Shown piece by piece: positions 16,407 through 25,539 of a stretch of DNA of 63,235 bases (position 1 is the first letter of the stretch; each line of letters begins with the position of its first letter). Source of the stretch: JBAWAP01 sp049589355 (GTDB lineage Bacteria; Chloroflexota; Anaerolineae; VGOG01); contig JBAWAP010000091.1 of the NCBI GenBank assembly GCA_049589355.1, forward strand, positions 1 through 63,235, written 5' to 3'. The notes under the pieces were generated by a model. That model did no database searches. It had not been told where the DNA came from and was given only the letters and a program-made list of their open reading frames with translations. Position numbers and translations under genes: made by a program.

Positions 16407-17533
16407 TTTCGCCTGCTCCTCTGCGCCAATACATCCTGGTACACCCTTTCCAGTCGTTGGGCGTAAGCCTCCCATGAAAGTTCTCTGGCCCGCTCCTGCC
16501 CGGCCCGCCCAAATCTGCTCGACAGATCAGGGTCAGAAAGCAGTCGCACGATGGCATCCGCTGTCGCTTTCACGTCCCCCTCTGGCGCCAACAAACCTGT
16601 TTGTCCATCTAGCACAGCATCTGGCACCCCCCCTGATCGCGACCCCACCACCGGCTTGCCACAGGCTCCCGCTTCCAAGTACACCAACCCGAACCCCTCG
16701 AACGCCCCCCCTACCTGCACTGGCGTGAGCAAGAACAAGTCACAACGATGATACCAGTCCCTCAACTCAGTTTCTGAAATCTGACCCAGGAAACTCACTA
16801 CATCGTCTAAGCCAAGTTCTGTAATCAGGGCTCGCAAGTGGCTCACGTACTCTGAGGCACCAGGATCGCCGACGATGACGTAACGCAGGTTGGGAATAGC
16901 TTTGCTGGCCTCGACAATGGCGCGGATCGAAACGTCGTACCCCTTACGAGGCTTAAGTGCGCCCACGCTGAGCACAAGAGGGAAATCTTTTCTGTCGTGG
17001 ACGCGTGTGGTAGTACTTTGAAAGAAATCGCTATCCACGCCCAAAGGTATGACCATCGTATTGTCGAGACGGACGTGTTCCAGGATCCGGCGTCGCGTGA
17101 ATTCGCTGATACACACGACCTTGGCCGCGTTCTTGTAGATAAATCTGAATCCAATACCTTTAAGGGGGTGTCTCAGAGGCAAAACCGCATATGTGCCCAC
17201 ACCTGAAATGACGTATGGTCTCCCCCACGAGCCGAGAGCGGCAAGAGGCGCGTACGACTCAACCAGGCAGTGAACCAGATCACATCCCGTTGCGTACCGT
17301 CGTACCTGTGACCAGGCTCCGAACATGCGAAGCGAGACCAGGTTCTTGCCGGAGAACACGGGAATCAACATAGGGTGAACTTCTACCCCTGAGGGTTTGG
17401 CCTGCCCCGTACTCATAGAAGTCAGCACCACCGGTTCAAGGCCTCGTCGTAACGCGCCCTCAACAACTTTGAGCGAATATCGGCCCCAGCCATCGTGGTG
17501 AGAGAGATCAGAAGTTAGGTAGCACACCTTCAT
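16403..17533 (-). CDS. GT4-family glycosyltransferase
   Basis: A 376-residue GT-B enzyme starting MKVCYLTSDLSHHDGWGRY at ATG 17533, which overlaps the upstream stop (ATGA) and has GGAGG nine bases before it; a longer frame to 17689 lies inside the upstream gene. The donor domain shows LSVGALKPRKGYDVSIRA, FLGQISETELRDWYHRCD and EGFGLVYLEAGACGKPVVGS, the E-x7-E motif. Residues in GLEPVVLTSMS and the HCLVESYAPLAALG loop fit lipid-linked sugar acceptors. The product sugar is unknown. Confidence 0.88.
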   Translation of the reverse strand: MKVCYLTSDLSHHDGWGRYSLKVVEGALRRGLEPVVLTSMSTGQAKPSGVEVHPMLIPVFSGKNLVSLRMFGAWSQVRRYATGCDLVHCLVESYAPLAALGSWGRPYVISGVGTYAVLPLRHPLKGIGFRFIYKNAAKVVCISEFTRRRILEHVRLDNTMVIPLGVDSDFFQSTTTRVHDRKDFPLVLSVGALKPRKGYDVSIRAIVEASKAIPNLRYVIVGDPGASEYVSHLRALITELGLDDVVSFLGQISETELRDWYHRCDLFLLTPVQVGGAFEGFGLVYLEAGACGKPVVGSRSGGVPDAVLDGQTGLLAPEGDVKATADAIVRLLSDPDLSSRFGRAGQERARELSWEAYAQRLERVYQDVLAQRSRRK

Positions 17534-19329
17534 GTACAGTGCCCTCCACGTGCATCTAGCTCGCACTGAAGCAGGCGCTCTATCTGATCCACTACCCACT
17601 TTCCCCCATCGCGCGTCGGGTCGCCCCAGAAGTAGTCGCGCAACTGTTCCAGCGTTTCGCGCGGAGTTTGCAGCACTGCTCTCACGCACTCCGAAGCCAC
17701 CTCGGGGCTCTCTGCAAAGAAGCCATGGGCTATCTTAATGGTCTTGAACTCGTAATAGTCCCCCCACCTGCGGGTATTGAAAAAGACCAGCGGCTTGAGC
17801 TGCAACAGCCCTTCTAATATCGCTGTGCTGTAACACCCCACCACCACGTCACTCCGAGCGACGGCCTGGTGAATGTCGCCGGTGACGACCTCGATCTGTG
17901 CGAACACATCGGGCGCGTGGTCGCGCAAGTAGGCCACAAGTCGGTCTTTGATCATCGGCCGCGCCTTGATCGTCACTCGCAATCGGGGATTCGCCACCAG
18001 TGCTCGCAGGTACGGTAGCGGCTCGCGCGGGTCTACTATCGTGTCCGAAACGTGCAACACCCGAATGACATCAGAGTCATGGGGCTGCTGCTCCCCGGTT
18101 GACAAGAGTTCCGCCGGCACGGGACGGAGGTGTCCAGCAATCTGGAGTTGTTCGGGCCTAAGCACCCGGCTGTATTGCCGGTACTCATTGTACCAGTACT
18201 CACTCCAACATCCAAATACGTCCGTGCCCAAAGAGCGTGCACCCTCATAGCCAGCCATGTATTCAGACACAATATAGAACCTCTTGCCCGCGCCGTGCTG
18301 AATCCCTACCGTGGGAATGTTGTTCAATTTGCAAGCAATCAGTTCGTGCAGGCTACGCGCCGAAGGGTGCAGCACGAATGCCACCCGAATGCCCAGCCAG
18401 CGCAGGATCGTACTCATCAGCCGGATAGCTATTACAGGATTGCGAGCGTTTCGCTGATAGTGCATCGCCACCCTCGCCAGAAATCGCTCCTCCGGGGACC
18501 GAACTGCCATTTGCTGCACCACCTTGCGCTGGAGGTTGCCTTGACCGGAGAGCGCATCCCCCATGCGATAGATCAACATCACGAGTGATGAGGAGTAGAT
18601 GACCGGCCTCCGCCGGATACGCGCGTGCTGGAGCATGACCCGTAGCGGCTGAGTACTGCGGACGATTTCTACGAACGGGATGTTACGAGCGCGCAGTTCT
18701 TCAAAAACGCGCCTCATGCGGAAATCATAGTCGTGAGGGTAATCCAGCAAGTCTCCGAAGCAGGGGTGCAACAATACTTTAGCTCCCCTGCCCTTGAGCA
18801 GCATCAACGCCAGGAATGAAAACAACGAGTCAAAAATCTCTCGAAGCAGGCATTTCCACCACAGAATCCGCGCTCCCCAACGCTGAAGGTTCACCCATCG
18901 GACACCGTAGGCTTCCAGATAATAGCGAAACAAGGATAGATTAGAAATACCATAGAACTGCACTTCTGAAAACTCAACCAGTCTATCCAGCAAACGACGG
19001 TACTGCGTCAGAGGGAGCAAAAAGTTGTAGTAAAGAGCATCATAGTGGATCCACCATAGATCGTAGCCCTGCAACGTGACCAACTTGGTCAATCCCCGTC
19101 CGTCGGGAAGCTTGATTTGTGTCAAACGCTCAGTGAAGGCAGCCGCCTCGTAGATGTTCCCAAAATCTATCAGCGAATCAAGATCTACAAAATCCAGGCC
19201 ACTGGCGCGCACCTCCCGTGCCAGCGACGCCGGCGCGATGATGGTGGATACCTCACGCCGCACCCGGCGCGGCAAGCTATCGCCAAAGACCACCAACACG
19301 ACATGATTGTCGAACGCTCTATCCACCAA
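17530..19329 (-). CDS. GT-B-like surface polysaccharide biosynthesis protein
   Basis: A 599-residue protein without a confident family name. The second half contains RVAFVLHPSARSLHELIACK, NNIPTVGIQHGAG and later VVTGDIHQAVARSDVVVGCY then STAILEGLLQLKPLVFF, which follow the GT-B pattern of capsule and teichoic-type transferases and UDP-sugar epimerases. The first half is a hydrophobic/aromatic domain with no recognised motif. It starts at TTG 19329 (AAGG seven bases upstream) and is translationally coupled to the next glycosyltransferase. Likely a transferase acting on a nucleotide- or polyol-linked donor. Confidence 0.6.
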   Translation of the reverse strand: MVDRAFDNHVVLVVFGDSLPRRVRREVSTIIAPASLAREVRASGLDFVDLDSLIDFGNIYEAAAFTERLTQIKLPDGRGLTKLVTLQGYDLWWIHYDALYYNFLLPLTQYRRLLDRLVEFSEVQFYGISNLSLFRYYLEAYGVRWVNLQRWGARILWWKCLLREIFDSLFSFLALMLLKGRGAKVLLHPCFGDLLDYPHDYDFRMRRVFEELRARNIPFVEIVRSTQPLRVMLQHARIRRRPVIYSSSLVMLIYRMGDALSGQGNLQRKVVQQMAVRSPEERFLARVAMHYQRNARNPVIAIRLMSTILRWLGIRVAFVLHPSARSLHELIACKLNNIPTVGIQHGAGKRFYIVSEYMAGYEGARSLGTDVFGCWSEYWYNEYRQYSRVLRPEQLQIAGHLRPVPAELLSTGEQQPHDSDVIRVLHVSDTIVDPREPLPYLRALVANPRLRVTIKARPMIKDRLVAYLRDHAPDVFAQIEVVTGDIHQAVARSDVVVGCYSTAILEGLLQLKPLVFFNTRRWGDYYEFKTIKIAHGFFAESPEVASECVRAVLQTPRETLEQLRDYFWGDPTRDGGKWVVDQIERLLQCELDARGGHCT

Positions 19330-19353
19330 GTTTGAACCTTAAAAAAACGAGAA

Positions 19354-20037
19354 TCATCCTAGGTTCTTCATAAACTGAGCGTGGGTAAACAACAAGGAGA
19401 CCATTTCCTTCTGATGACCTCTTTCTATATGACTATCAAAAACCCTCACTACCTGAGAGTGGTCAAAGATTGAATCATCGAATAGTGTTTTATCGTTTAA
19501 GGTCTGATACACAATATCTCGAACAGACTGATTGAAACGCAAGACATTGGATATATCCTGCCATGATCTGTGAGTTACAATTGATATCTCATCAGATTGA
19601 CCGGTAAACCTTTTGTATAGTCTTCTACTCGCATATTCAACCGTGGTAGTCTTCGCAATAATCCTATCTACCAGGTCCTGGAAATCTAGGTACGTCCTAT
19701 ACAGAAAGTATGGAGTGCGAGGCTTGATTTTATTATTGGCATTAGGAATATTAGCCAAATCTCTGTCCAATAAGGATATTACTCGATGAAACACTCTCTG
19801 ACTAAACAAGAACTCAGGAGGCGTTCTGTAAAACTCGTCAAAAAGACTGTTCTCAAATAGCAAGTTTCTAGTACGCTTCCAGTGTCTGAGCATTCGATAA
19901 TGCATATGCGTCCTTTCAGTCGTAATATCACCGAAGACAAAAAGATTCCATTCATCCATGAGATCGGCTGGAATGACTCCATAGATATTTACCAGATCAT
20001 GGCTCATCTGCCGGCGATATTCTAGGCATTCATCCAC
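19354..20037 (-). CDS. Asparagine synthase-like protein, C-terminal part (after frameshift)
   Basis: This frame continues the asparagine-synthase-like protein beyond a stop at 20048-20050. Read without the stop, the join gives VFKKPFVDECLEYRR and then MSHDLVNIYGVIPADLMDEW, which fits the helical C-terminus of the synthetase domain. The first ATG (20037) is internal to that domain, so a separate start is unlikely. It is best read as the second part of a single ORF of about 640 residues, split by a one-base shift in a T/A homopolymer. Confidence 0.65.
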   Translation of the reverse strand: MDECLEYRRQMSHDLVNIYGVIPADLMDEWNLFVFGDITTERTHMHYRMLRHWKRTRNLLFENSLFDEFYRTPPEFLFSQRVFHRVISLLDRDLANIPNANNKIKPRTPYFLYRTYLDFQDLVDRIIAKTTTVEYASRRLYKRFTGQSDEISIVTHRSWQDISNVLRFNQSVRDIVYQTLNDKTLFDDSIFDHSQVVRVFDSHIERGHQKEMVSLLFTHAQFMKNLG

Positions 20038-20047
20038 AAAAGGTTTT

Positions 20048-21301
20048 TTAAAAACCCAAACCGCTTATGAAATCAAACCTCATTTTATGAAGAAATGACC
20101 ATGCCTTGTTATATACATCTTCTCGGCTAGATGGTCTATCCAGCCTCTGACCAAACAGATTCTTGCCCATCAAAGTTATTGGGTACTTGGTAGGCAAAAA
20201 GAGACTTTGACCTTGGAAGGTAAAGTCGAAGCCGCATCCATCAAAGACCACTTCCTCCTCTATAGTACCTACCACGTCAAGCAAAACACATCCATAGAAT
20301 GGCCTATTCCCATCTGCAATTCTCACAGACTTCAAGATGTGATCGGCCCAATAGTCAAGATCCCGTCTCATCCACTTATGTGTAATGCCAAGAGTTTCTG
20401 CAACGCGTTTGGCCATTTTATATTCATAGTTCTCGAAATCAGTAACAGTGTACGCCACCACGTGGGGACAGAAGCTACTAACAGCCTTCGCAGTCACTCT
20501 AGAATCAAGGCCACCACTTAACAGAGATGCATAACCAAATCTATCTTGATCCAAACTCTTGATTCGGGCAGATTCAAGAATGGCATTGGTAATTCTTTCG
20601 GCCCGAATTCCTATCTTCTCACACGCATACCCAAATTGAGGAGTCCAATATCTAGTTTTACTCTCTCCATCTTGACCAAAAGAAATAACGGTGGCCGGAC
20701 TCGTAGAGTGAACGTCTTCAAACAGAGTCACCCCGGTCAGTAGCCTACCGAGAGCAAAGTATTGAAATAGACCTTTATGTGAAAGTCTTCTTGGAACTTC
20801 ACTCAAATGACACAGACTAGTGAACTCTGAAGAGAAGATGATTCCGTTAGCGGACCTGTAATAATAGACCGGAATCACGTTCCAACGATCAGAGACAATA
20901 TGAAGGTGACCCGACGGAGTTACAACCACAGCGCAAAAAACCCCATTTACCATATCGAGTTTAGCTCTATCACTCGCCGTGAGGAACGAATAGAACCTCT
21001 CGGCATTATTAACCGATTGTTCTCCGCTATGTCTACTGTCCCCTATAGACTGATACAATTCATCAAAGTTGAATATTTCTCCATGCAGGATACATACACC
21101 ACCTGAATCACTATCTTCATAAACCTCGGGTAAACCAGAACCGTTCTGAGCCACGCAAATCCGTGCTCTGTTGACTTGACATTCCTGAGATTTATCACTA
21201 CTAGAGTAGAACAAGTTGTCTAAAGCCTTCTGATACCCCGGTAGTTCCAGACGGCCTGCGTCTGCGTCCCCAAAAAGGAACTTCCCAAAGAACCCGCTCA
21301 T
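20048..21301 (-). CDS. Asparagine synthase-like protein, N-terminal part
   Basis: A 417-residue fragment of a class B glutamine amidotransferase/synthetase. It starts at ATG 21301 with AAGGAG ten bases upstream. The N-terminus is MSGFFGKFLF, so the catalytic Cys2 of glutaminases is replaced by serine, as in beta-lactam synthetase relatives; glutamine hydrolysis is unlikely. The PP-loop for ATP is LLSGGLDSRVTAKAV, and HIVSDRW and DWYHK-like positions are recognisable. In O-antigen loci such proteins amidate uronic acids or make N-acyl links. It sits upstream of the GT-B protein. Confidence 0.75.
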   Translation of the reverse strand: MSGFFGKFLFGDADAGRLELPGYQKALDNLFYSSSDKSQECQVNRARICVAQNGSGLPEVYEDSDSGGVCILHGEIFNFDELYQSIGDSRHSGEQSVNNAERFYSFLTASDRAKLDMVNGVFCAVVVTPSGHLHIVSDRWNVIPVYYYRSANGIIFSSEFTSLCHLSEVPRRLSHKGLFQYFALGRLLTGVTLFEDVHSTSPATVISFGQDGESKTRYWTPQFGYACEKIGIRAERITNAILESARIKSLDQDRFGYASLLSGGLDSRVTAKAVSSFCPHVVAYTVTDFENYEYKMAKRVAETLGITHKWMRRDLDYWADHILKSVRIADGNRPFYGCVLLDVVGTIEEEVVFDGCGFDFTFQGQSLFLPTKYPITLMGKNLFGQRLDRPSSREDVYNKAWSFLHKMRFDFISGLGF

Positions 21302-21364
21302 CGTACACGCACTCCTTTCTTAATTAAATATTGAGTCTGCTCAACGAGCAAACCCTTGCATTGA

Positions 21365-22843
21365 TTACCTGCTTCTCATCAGGTTCAAGAAGCTAGAAAA
21401 CGATGCCCCGCTTAAATCTGCAAACCACATTGCAGCTCCTAGATATAGTAGAATTGCTACCATTGTCACAGCGTATGAAAACCTTATATGCCGTACACGG
21501 CGAGTGCGCATCTTATACGCAAACCATGTCACACCAAACCAATTCCAAAGGAATACGAGGAGTTCAGCAAAACTGGTACCCATCAGCCCCCACAGATTAA
21601 CTATCCAAACGGTCAACACACTAAGCACTAATTGACGGACCGGTACAATAAGAAGAAAAGGACGCATATCCTTACCAAGAAGAAATGCCTGACCCTCAAT
21701 CTGAGCTGCTGCTCCGATGATCAGAGCAGCACCGAAGATCAGAACGACCCAGTACACCTCCGTTGAGACTTCCAAGCCCCAGAGACCCAATAGGGGCCTA
21801 ACTGAAACGACTAGCAAAAGAGCCAGCCCGGCCATAACTCCGACATATAGGACACTCATAAGCTGGTAGCGAGACTCGAATCTTGCTCTATCTCGCTCCC
21901 AAGACTTCACCATTCCTGGAAAGACGAATGCAAGCGCATCGGGAACAAACTTGTGGACTGTTTTAAAGACCTCTTGTATCACCCGCAAGTAGGTGACGTC
22001 TGCCATACCAACGACTGCTCCTAGCGTCAAGCCTGGCAGATATTGCCTGAGATATCCCGTCAAGCCAGAAACCTGAAGGGGCAACACATAACGGCGCACA
22101 TCAGGGCCAAAGCCTTCCTTGATGGCCTTTCTTATCTCGTGCGAGCAGGTGAGCACCGCGCGCCACCCACCTGGCCAAGTCCGACGCACAAGAAAAGCAA
22201 AAATCAGCAAGAAAAACAAGGAAATAATTAGCCGGCCTCCAACAATAGATGGCAGACCGATAGCCGCCTCCATTTTCCAGCCCCAAATCACCACAATCAG
22301 CCAGGTCAAATTCAAAACGCTCTGTGTCAAGCCCAGACCCATAAGGATATTGAACAACTGGAGACCCTGGAGAGTACTGGTGACCGTGCCAGCCAACAAT
22401 GACACGGGGATCTGCAAGATCACCAGTAGGGCCGTAACTGCCATACCAGGGCGGTTTAAGATTTCCTGCCCCAGGATCGCGCGCCGTCCCCACAAACACC
22501 ATGCAAGGCCAGCCACCGTGCCGGTGATAAAGAGAACTGTCCCCTTTATGACAAACGTAGTGAACACGATCTTGGCCTGTTGCTGCCGGTCTGCAGTGGG
22601 GAAAAAACGGACAATCATCTGATCCAGATTGCTGTAGAACACTGGAATCGCCTCAACCGCTACCATACAGTACTGATATGCCCCGTAAAGCTCCGCTCCC
22701 AGGTAACGCACAAAGAACATAGAGCCGATGAGGACCAAAGCCAACTGCCCCCATCCCCCTACCGCCGCCACTCCTGCCGCTCGCAGGAGTTTACTTGTCA
22801 GAAGAATGGACCAGACTTGTCGTATCCTTCGGGACAATACCAT
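21365..22843 (-). CDS. Wzx-like oligosaccharide flippase (MATE/MVF superfamily)
   Basis: A 492-residue membrane protein with about 12-14 hydrophobic spans and no charged catalytic motif. Its opening GGWGQLALVLIGSMFFVRYLG and the later LGAVVGMADVTYLRVIQEVF match polysaccharide export proteins that flip undecaprenyl-linked repeat units. ATG 22843 begins two bases after the stop of the upstream oxidoreductase. Together with the Wzy-like protein and WecA-like transferase it indicates a Wzx/Wzy-dependent pathway. Confidence 0.85.
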   Translation of the reverse strand: MVLSRRIRQVWSILLTSKLLRAAGVAAVGGWGQLALVLIGSMFFVRYLGAELYGAYQYCMVAVEAIPVFYSNLDQMIVRFFPTADRQQQAKIVFTTFVIKGTVLFITGTVAGLAWCLWGRRAILGQEILNRPGMAVTALLVILQIPVSLLAGTVTSTLQGLQLFNILMGLGLTQSVLNLTWLIVVIWGWKMEAAIGLPSIVGGRLIISLFFLLIFAFLVRRTWPGGWRAVLTCSHEIRKAIKEGFGPDVRRYVLPLQVSGLTGYLRQYLPGLTLGAVVGMADVTYLRVIQEVFKTVHKFVPDALAFVFPGMVKSWERDRARFESRYQLMSVLYVGVMAGLALLLVVSVRPLLGLWGLEVSTEVYWVVLIFGAALIIGAAAQIEGQAFLLGKDMRPFLLIVPVRQLVLSVLTVWIVNLWGLMGTSFAELLVFLWNWFGVTWFAYKMRTRRVRHIRFSYAVTMVAILLYLGAAMWFADLSGASFSSFLNLMRSR

Positions 22844-22845
22844 GC

Positions 22846-23931
22846 CTACACTTCACCCGAATGGCTTTTCATACGACGTATCTCGGCTTCCATTCGATTG
22901 GCAATCTCATGGGTCAGCCGCATCACGGCAATAGCCTCCTCCCAGGGGGTAGGATTTGGACCAGCACCCCGAACATAGTCGAAAAACGCCTTGAAAAAGA
23001 GGTTGTGAACTCCTCGCACAGCCAAAGGTTCACCTCTCGACAAGCCTAAGCGCCTCTTGACGCCATTGACAAGCACGTCTACGACCTTCCTAAGCCAGTA
23101 GCGCCTATCACCGCGAGGCATAATAGCGGCCTCATTCTGATGCACGATGAGATTATTCTTTGTACCCCATAGAATGGCGTGGTAGGTCATACCCTTACCG
23201 GTCCACGAGACCTGATTGGTGGAGAGGCGAATGTTCAGGTAAGCCTTTCTAGCCTTGAGGATTATTTCTGCCTCATCGCACTTAGACCACGGGCGATCCG
23301 TGGCCATCTTGCGCACACCGACATACTCGACCGTCATGTCCCCGATATACGGGTAGGCGATGTAGAGGTGATGGGGGAGGCTATCGGCCAACCGGCCGCC
23401 CGGCAGACGATGCCACCACCCTTCGGGGTCTCTTTCCATCCGATCGTTTTGCGGGGGTGACATCCACACCCGATCAATGTGTAAGACTTCGCCGATAATT
23501 CCTTCTTGATATAATTTCCAGGCTGCTGCAGGACCTGGCATATATTTATAGTTGTGTATAACAGATGCCTTTATTCCTTTTTGCTCCGCCGCAACATGCA
23601 CCTGTTCCAGTTGGGCCAGGGTCTACATGGCGGGCTTTTCTATCAACACGTGCACCCCGTGATCTATGGCTGTCATCGCCGCCTCGAAATGGTGAGCTAC
23701 AGGGGTATTGATAATCAAGATATCCGGTTTCTGTTCCCCCAGCATCTGCTCGAGATCACTGTAGGCTTTCACTCCACTATCTTGCTGCGCCAGTGCCTGA
23801 GCACGCGTCAAGTCCACATCGCAAATCGCGCAGAAAGTTGCTTCTGCCGTCAACAGGCGGAGAGCTGGGATAGTCAATTCCCGACCAGCCCGACCAGCTC
23901 CAACCACGGATACCTTAAGTTCTTGTGACAT
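22846..23931 (-). pseudogene. Gfo/Idh/MocA oxidoreductase interrupted by an in-frame amber stop
   Basis: Starting at ATG 23931 the first 102 residues give VSVVGAGRAGREL (NAD-binding), then TPVAHHFEAAMTAIDHGVHV and LIEKPAM, the conserved EKP. A TAG codon follows (23620-23622). The same frame then continues without a shift through TLAQLEQVHVAAEQKGI, HNYKYMPGP and the C-terminal domain to 22846. Ignoring the stop, it is 361 residues, a normal length. It would oxidise a sugar nucleotide or sugar. The gene is broken by nonsense or a sequencing error. Confidence 0.85.
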
Positions 23932-23969
23932 GACTGATTCCCCTCAAAACATCAAATTACGCTCCAATT

Positions 23970-25364
23970 CTAAGCATTGCTGATGCCCAACTTTCTTCTT
24001 ATTTTTCCTGAGAGTTTGTCAAAAAACAATCTCTTGGGATGTCTTAATACTGTCCCAAAGTCCCTGTATATAAGACGACCCCAATTTCGCCTGAACCAGT
24101 TTAGCTGCTCATCAGTCAGCGGTAGTTTTAGTATTGATCCTTGCTTACGCTCAACGAAATCTTCAGATAAGGCCTTCTTCTCGTCTATTAAGCCTAGTTC
24201 TTTACACAAAAAGGCCAACTTTGTTCCGGGATAAGGATAGAATATGCCAACTACATTGAACGTAGGAAGAATAATCCTATTCAATGCGATCGTATCAAAT
24301 ACCATATCAACAGTTTCAAATGGTAGGCCAATCATATTTGCTGCTGTAGTATTCATGCCGAATTTATCACATATTCTAAATGCCTCAATAATTTGCTCCT
24401 TACTTATCTGTCTGTTCATCAAGTAATTCCTTATGAAATCATTTCCAGACTCAACGCCTAGATTCACTCCAATGCAACCAGCCTCTTTCAATGCCGCTAT
24501 TTTGGCCTCATCAACCAGGTTAGCACGCTGAAAGCAAGTGAAAGGAATATCAATATGTTTTTTGTATTCTCTACAAAAATCCATAAGCCATGGCTTGTTC
24601 ACACCCATTATTTCATCATGAATCCAAACTAATTTAACGTCATATTTTTGCGTAACATGAATTATCTCTTTGATTGCAAGATCTACGCTTCTAGTTCTTG
24701 AAATCATGTGTTCAAGCCCATAAACTTTTGCTAATGCGTGGTTTGAGCAAAAACTACAATTGTATGGGCAACCTCTGTTGAATACAAAATCTGCCTGACC
24801 ACCTGTAGCTTTTACAATATCTTCATACTTGAACGACTCCCTATCTGGCTCAGGTAGTGAGTCTAAATCTCTATCTAAGGGTAATGTCTCATTAAGAATC
24901 AATTCTCCATTTGAAGTGACATGAGCTAAACCCTTAACCTCTGTTACATCACCACCTTCATAAAACCTAGTACAAAAATCTAAAAAAGTGTGCTCAGCTT
25001 CACCCCTAAAAAGATAATCAATACCTTTTGCTTCTAATAACATGTTAGGTAAGAGTGTCGGATGAACCCCTCCTATTACTACAATGATATGTGGAAAACT
25101 CTTCTTTATATAATCCGCAATTCTTCTTATAAAACGGTATTGTGAAGCAACACAAGTAAATCCGATTATTTGTGGCTTGAAATGACTAATAAACTCAGAT
25201 AGTTTCCTCCTCTCCTCTTCGTCAAAATCATATAAATTGAATATATTTACATTATATTCATGCTGCTTGAGCACGGCAACTATGCTGCCCAAACCGTGAG
25301 AATAATAGTTAGCTTTAGCAACGCGAATATTGGTATATACAAACAAAATCCTTCTCTCATTCAT
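23970..25364 (-). CDS. B12-binding-domain radical SAM protein
   Basis: A 464-residue enzyme. The N-terminal 150 residues are a Rossmann-like cobalamin-binding domain (GFTCVASQYRFIRRIADYI and VVIGGVHPTLLPN). The radical SAM domain carries NRGCPYNCSFCSNH, the C-x3-C-x2-C cluster, followed by YGLEHMISRTRSVDLAIKEI and GVNLGVESGNDFIRN. Such enzymes methylate unreactive carbons or make C-C links. ATG 25364 has GGAG six bases upstream. The sequence is noticeably more A+T-rich than its neighbours, consistent with recent transfer. The substrate is unknown. Confidence 0.85.
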   Translation of the reverse strand: MNERRILFVYTNIRVAKANYYSHGLGSIVAVLKQHEYNVNIFNLYDFDEEERRKLSEFISHFKPQIIGFTCVASQYRFIRRIADYIKKSFPHIIVVIGGVHPTLLPNMLLEAKGIDYLFRGEAEHTFLDFCTRFYEGGDVTEVKGLAHVTSNGELILNETLPLDRDLDSLPEPDRESFKYEDIVKATGGQADFVFNRGCPYNCSFCSNHALAKVYGLEHMISRTRSVDLAIKEIIHVTQKYDVKLVWIHDEIMGVNKPWLMDFCREYKKHIDIPFTCFQRANLVDEAKIAALKEAGCIGVNLGVESGNDFIRNYLMNRQISKEQIIEAFRICDKFGMNTTAANMIGLPFETVDMVFDTIALNRIILPTFNVVGIFYPYPGTKLAFLCKELGLIDEKKALSEDFVERKQGSILKLPLTDEQLNWFRRNWGRLIYRDFGTVLRHPKRLFFDKLSGKIRRKLGISNA

Positions 25365-25376
25365 ATTACACTCCTT

Positions 25377-25539
25377 TTAACTTGACATTGTTAGATTAAC
25401 ATAATGACTGCCTTGGTGAGACAATTTGTCTACCCCAACAGCCTGTTTAGGGCCTTTTGTCAGCCCAAAATACCTTCCCAGGGTAGCCAGATGCAAGAAA
25501 ATAGTAGAACATTTGTGCAATTTAACAATGTCAAGTTAA
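25377..25539. mobile_element. MITE-like element with 17-bp terminal inverted repeats
   Basis: A perfect inverted repeat, TTAACTTGACATTGTTA (25377-25393) against TAACAATGTCAAGTTAA (25523-25539), bounds 163 bp with no gene. The outer TTAA on both ends could be a target-site duplication, leaving a 13-bp terminal repeat. An inner stretch reads AGACAATTTGTCT, a short palindrome. The right end supplies the stop codon of the upstream phosphatase. No transposase is present. Confidence 0.8.

Noticed and set aside
19354..20037. Independent gene at the end of the asparagine synthase
   Set aside because: Its first ATG is inside the synthetase domain and the upstream codons before the frame break fit the same protein.
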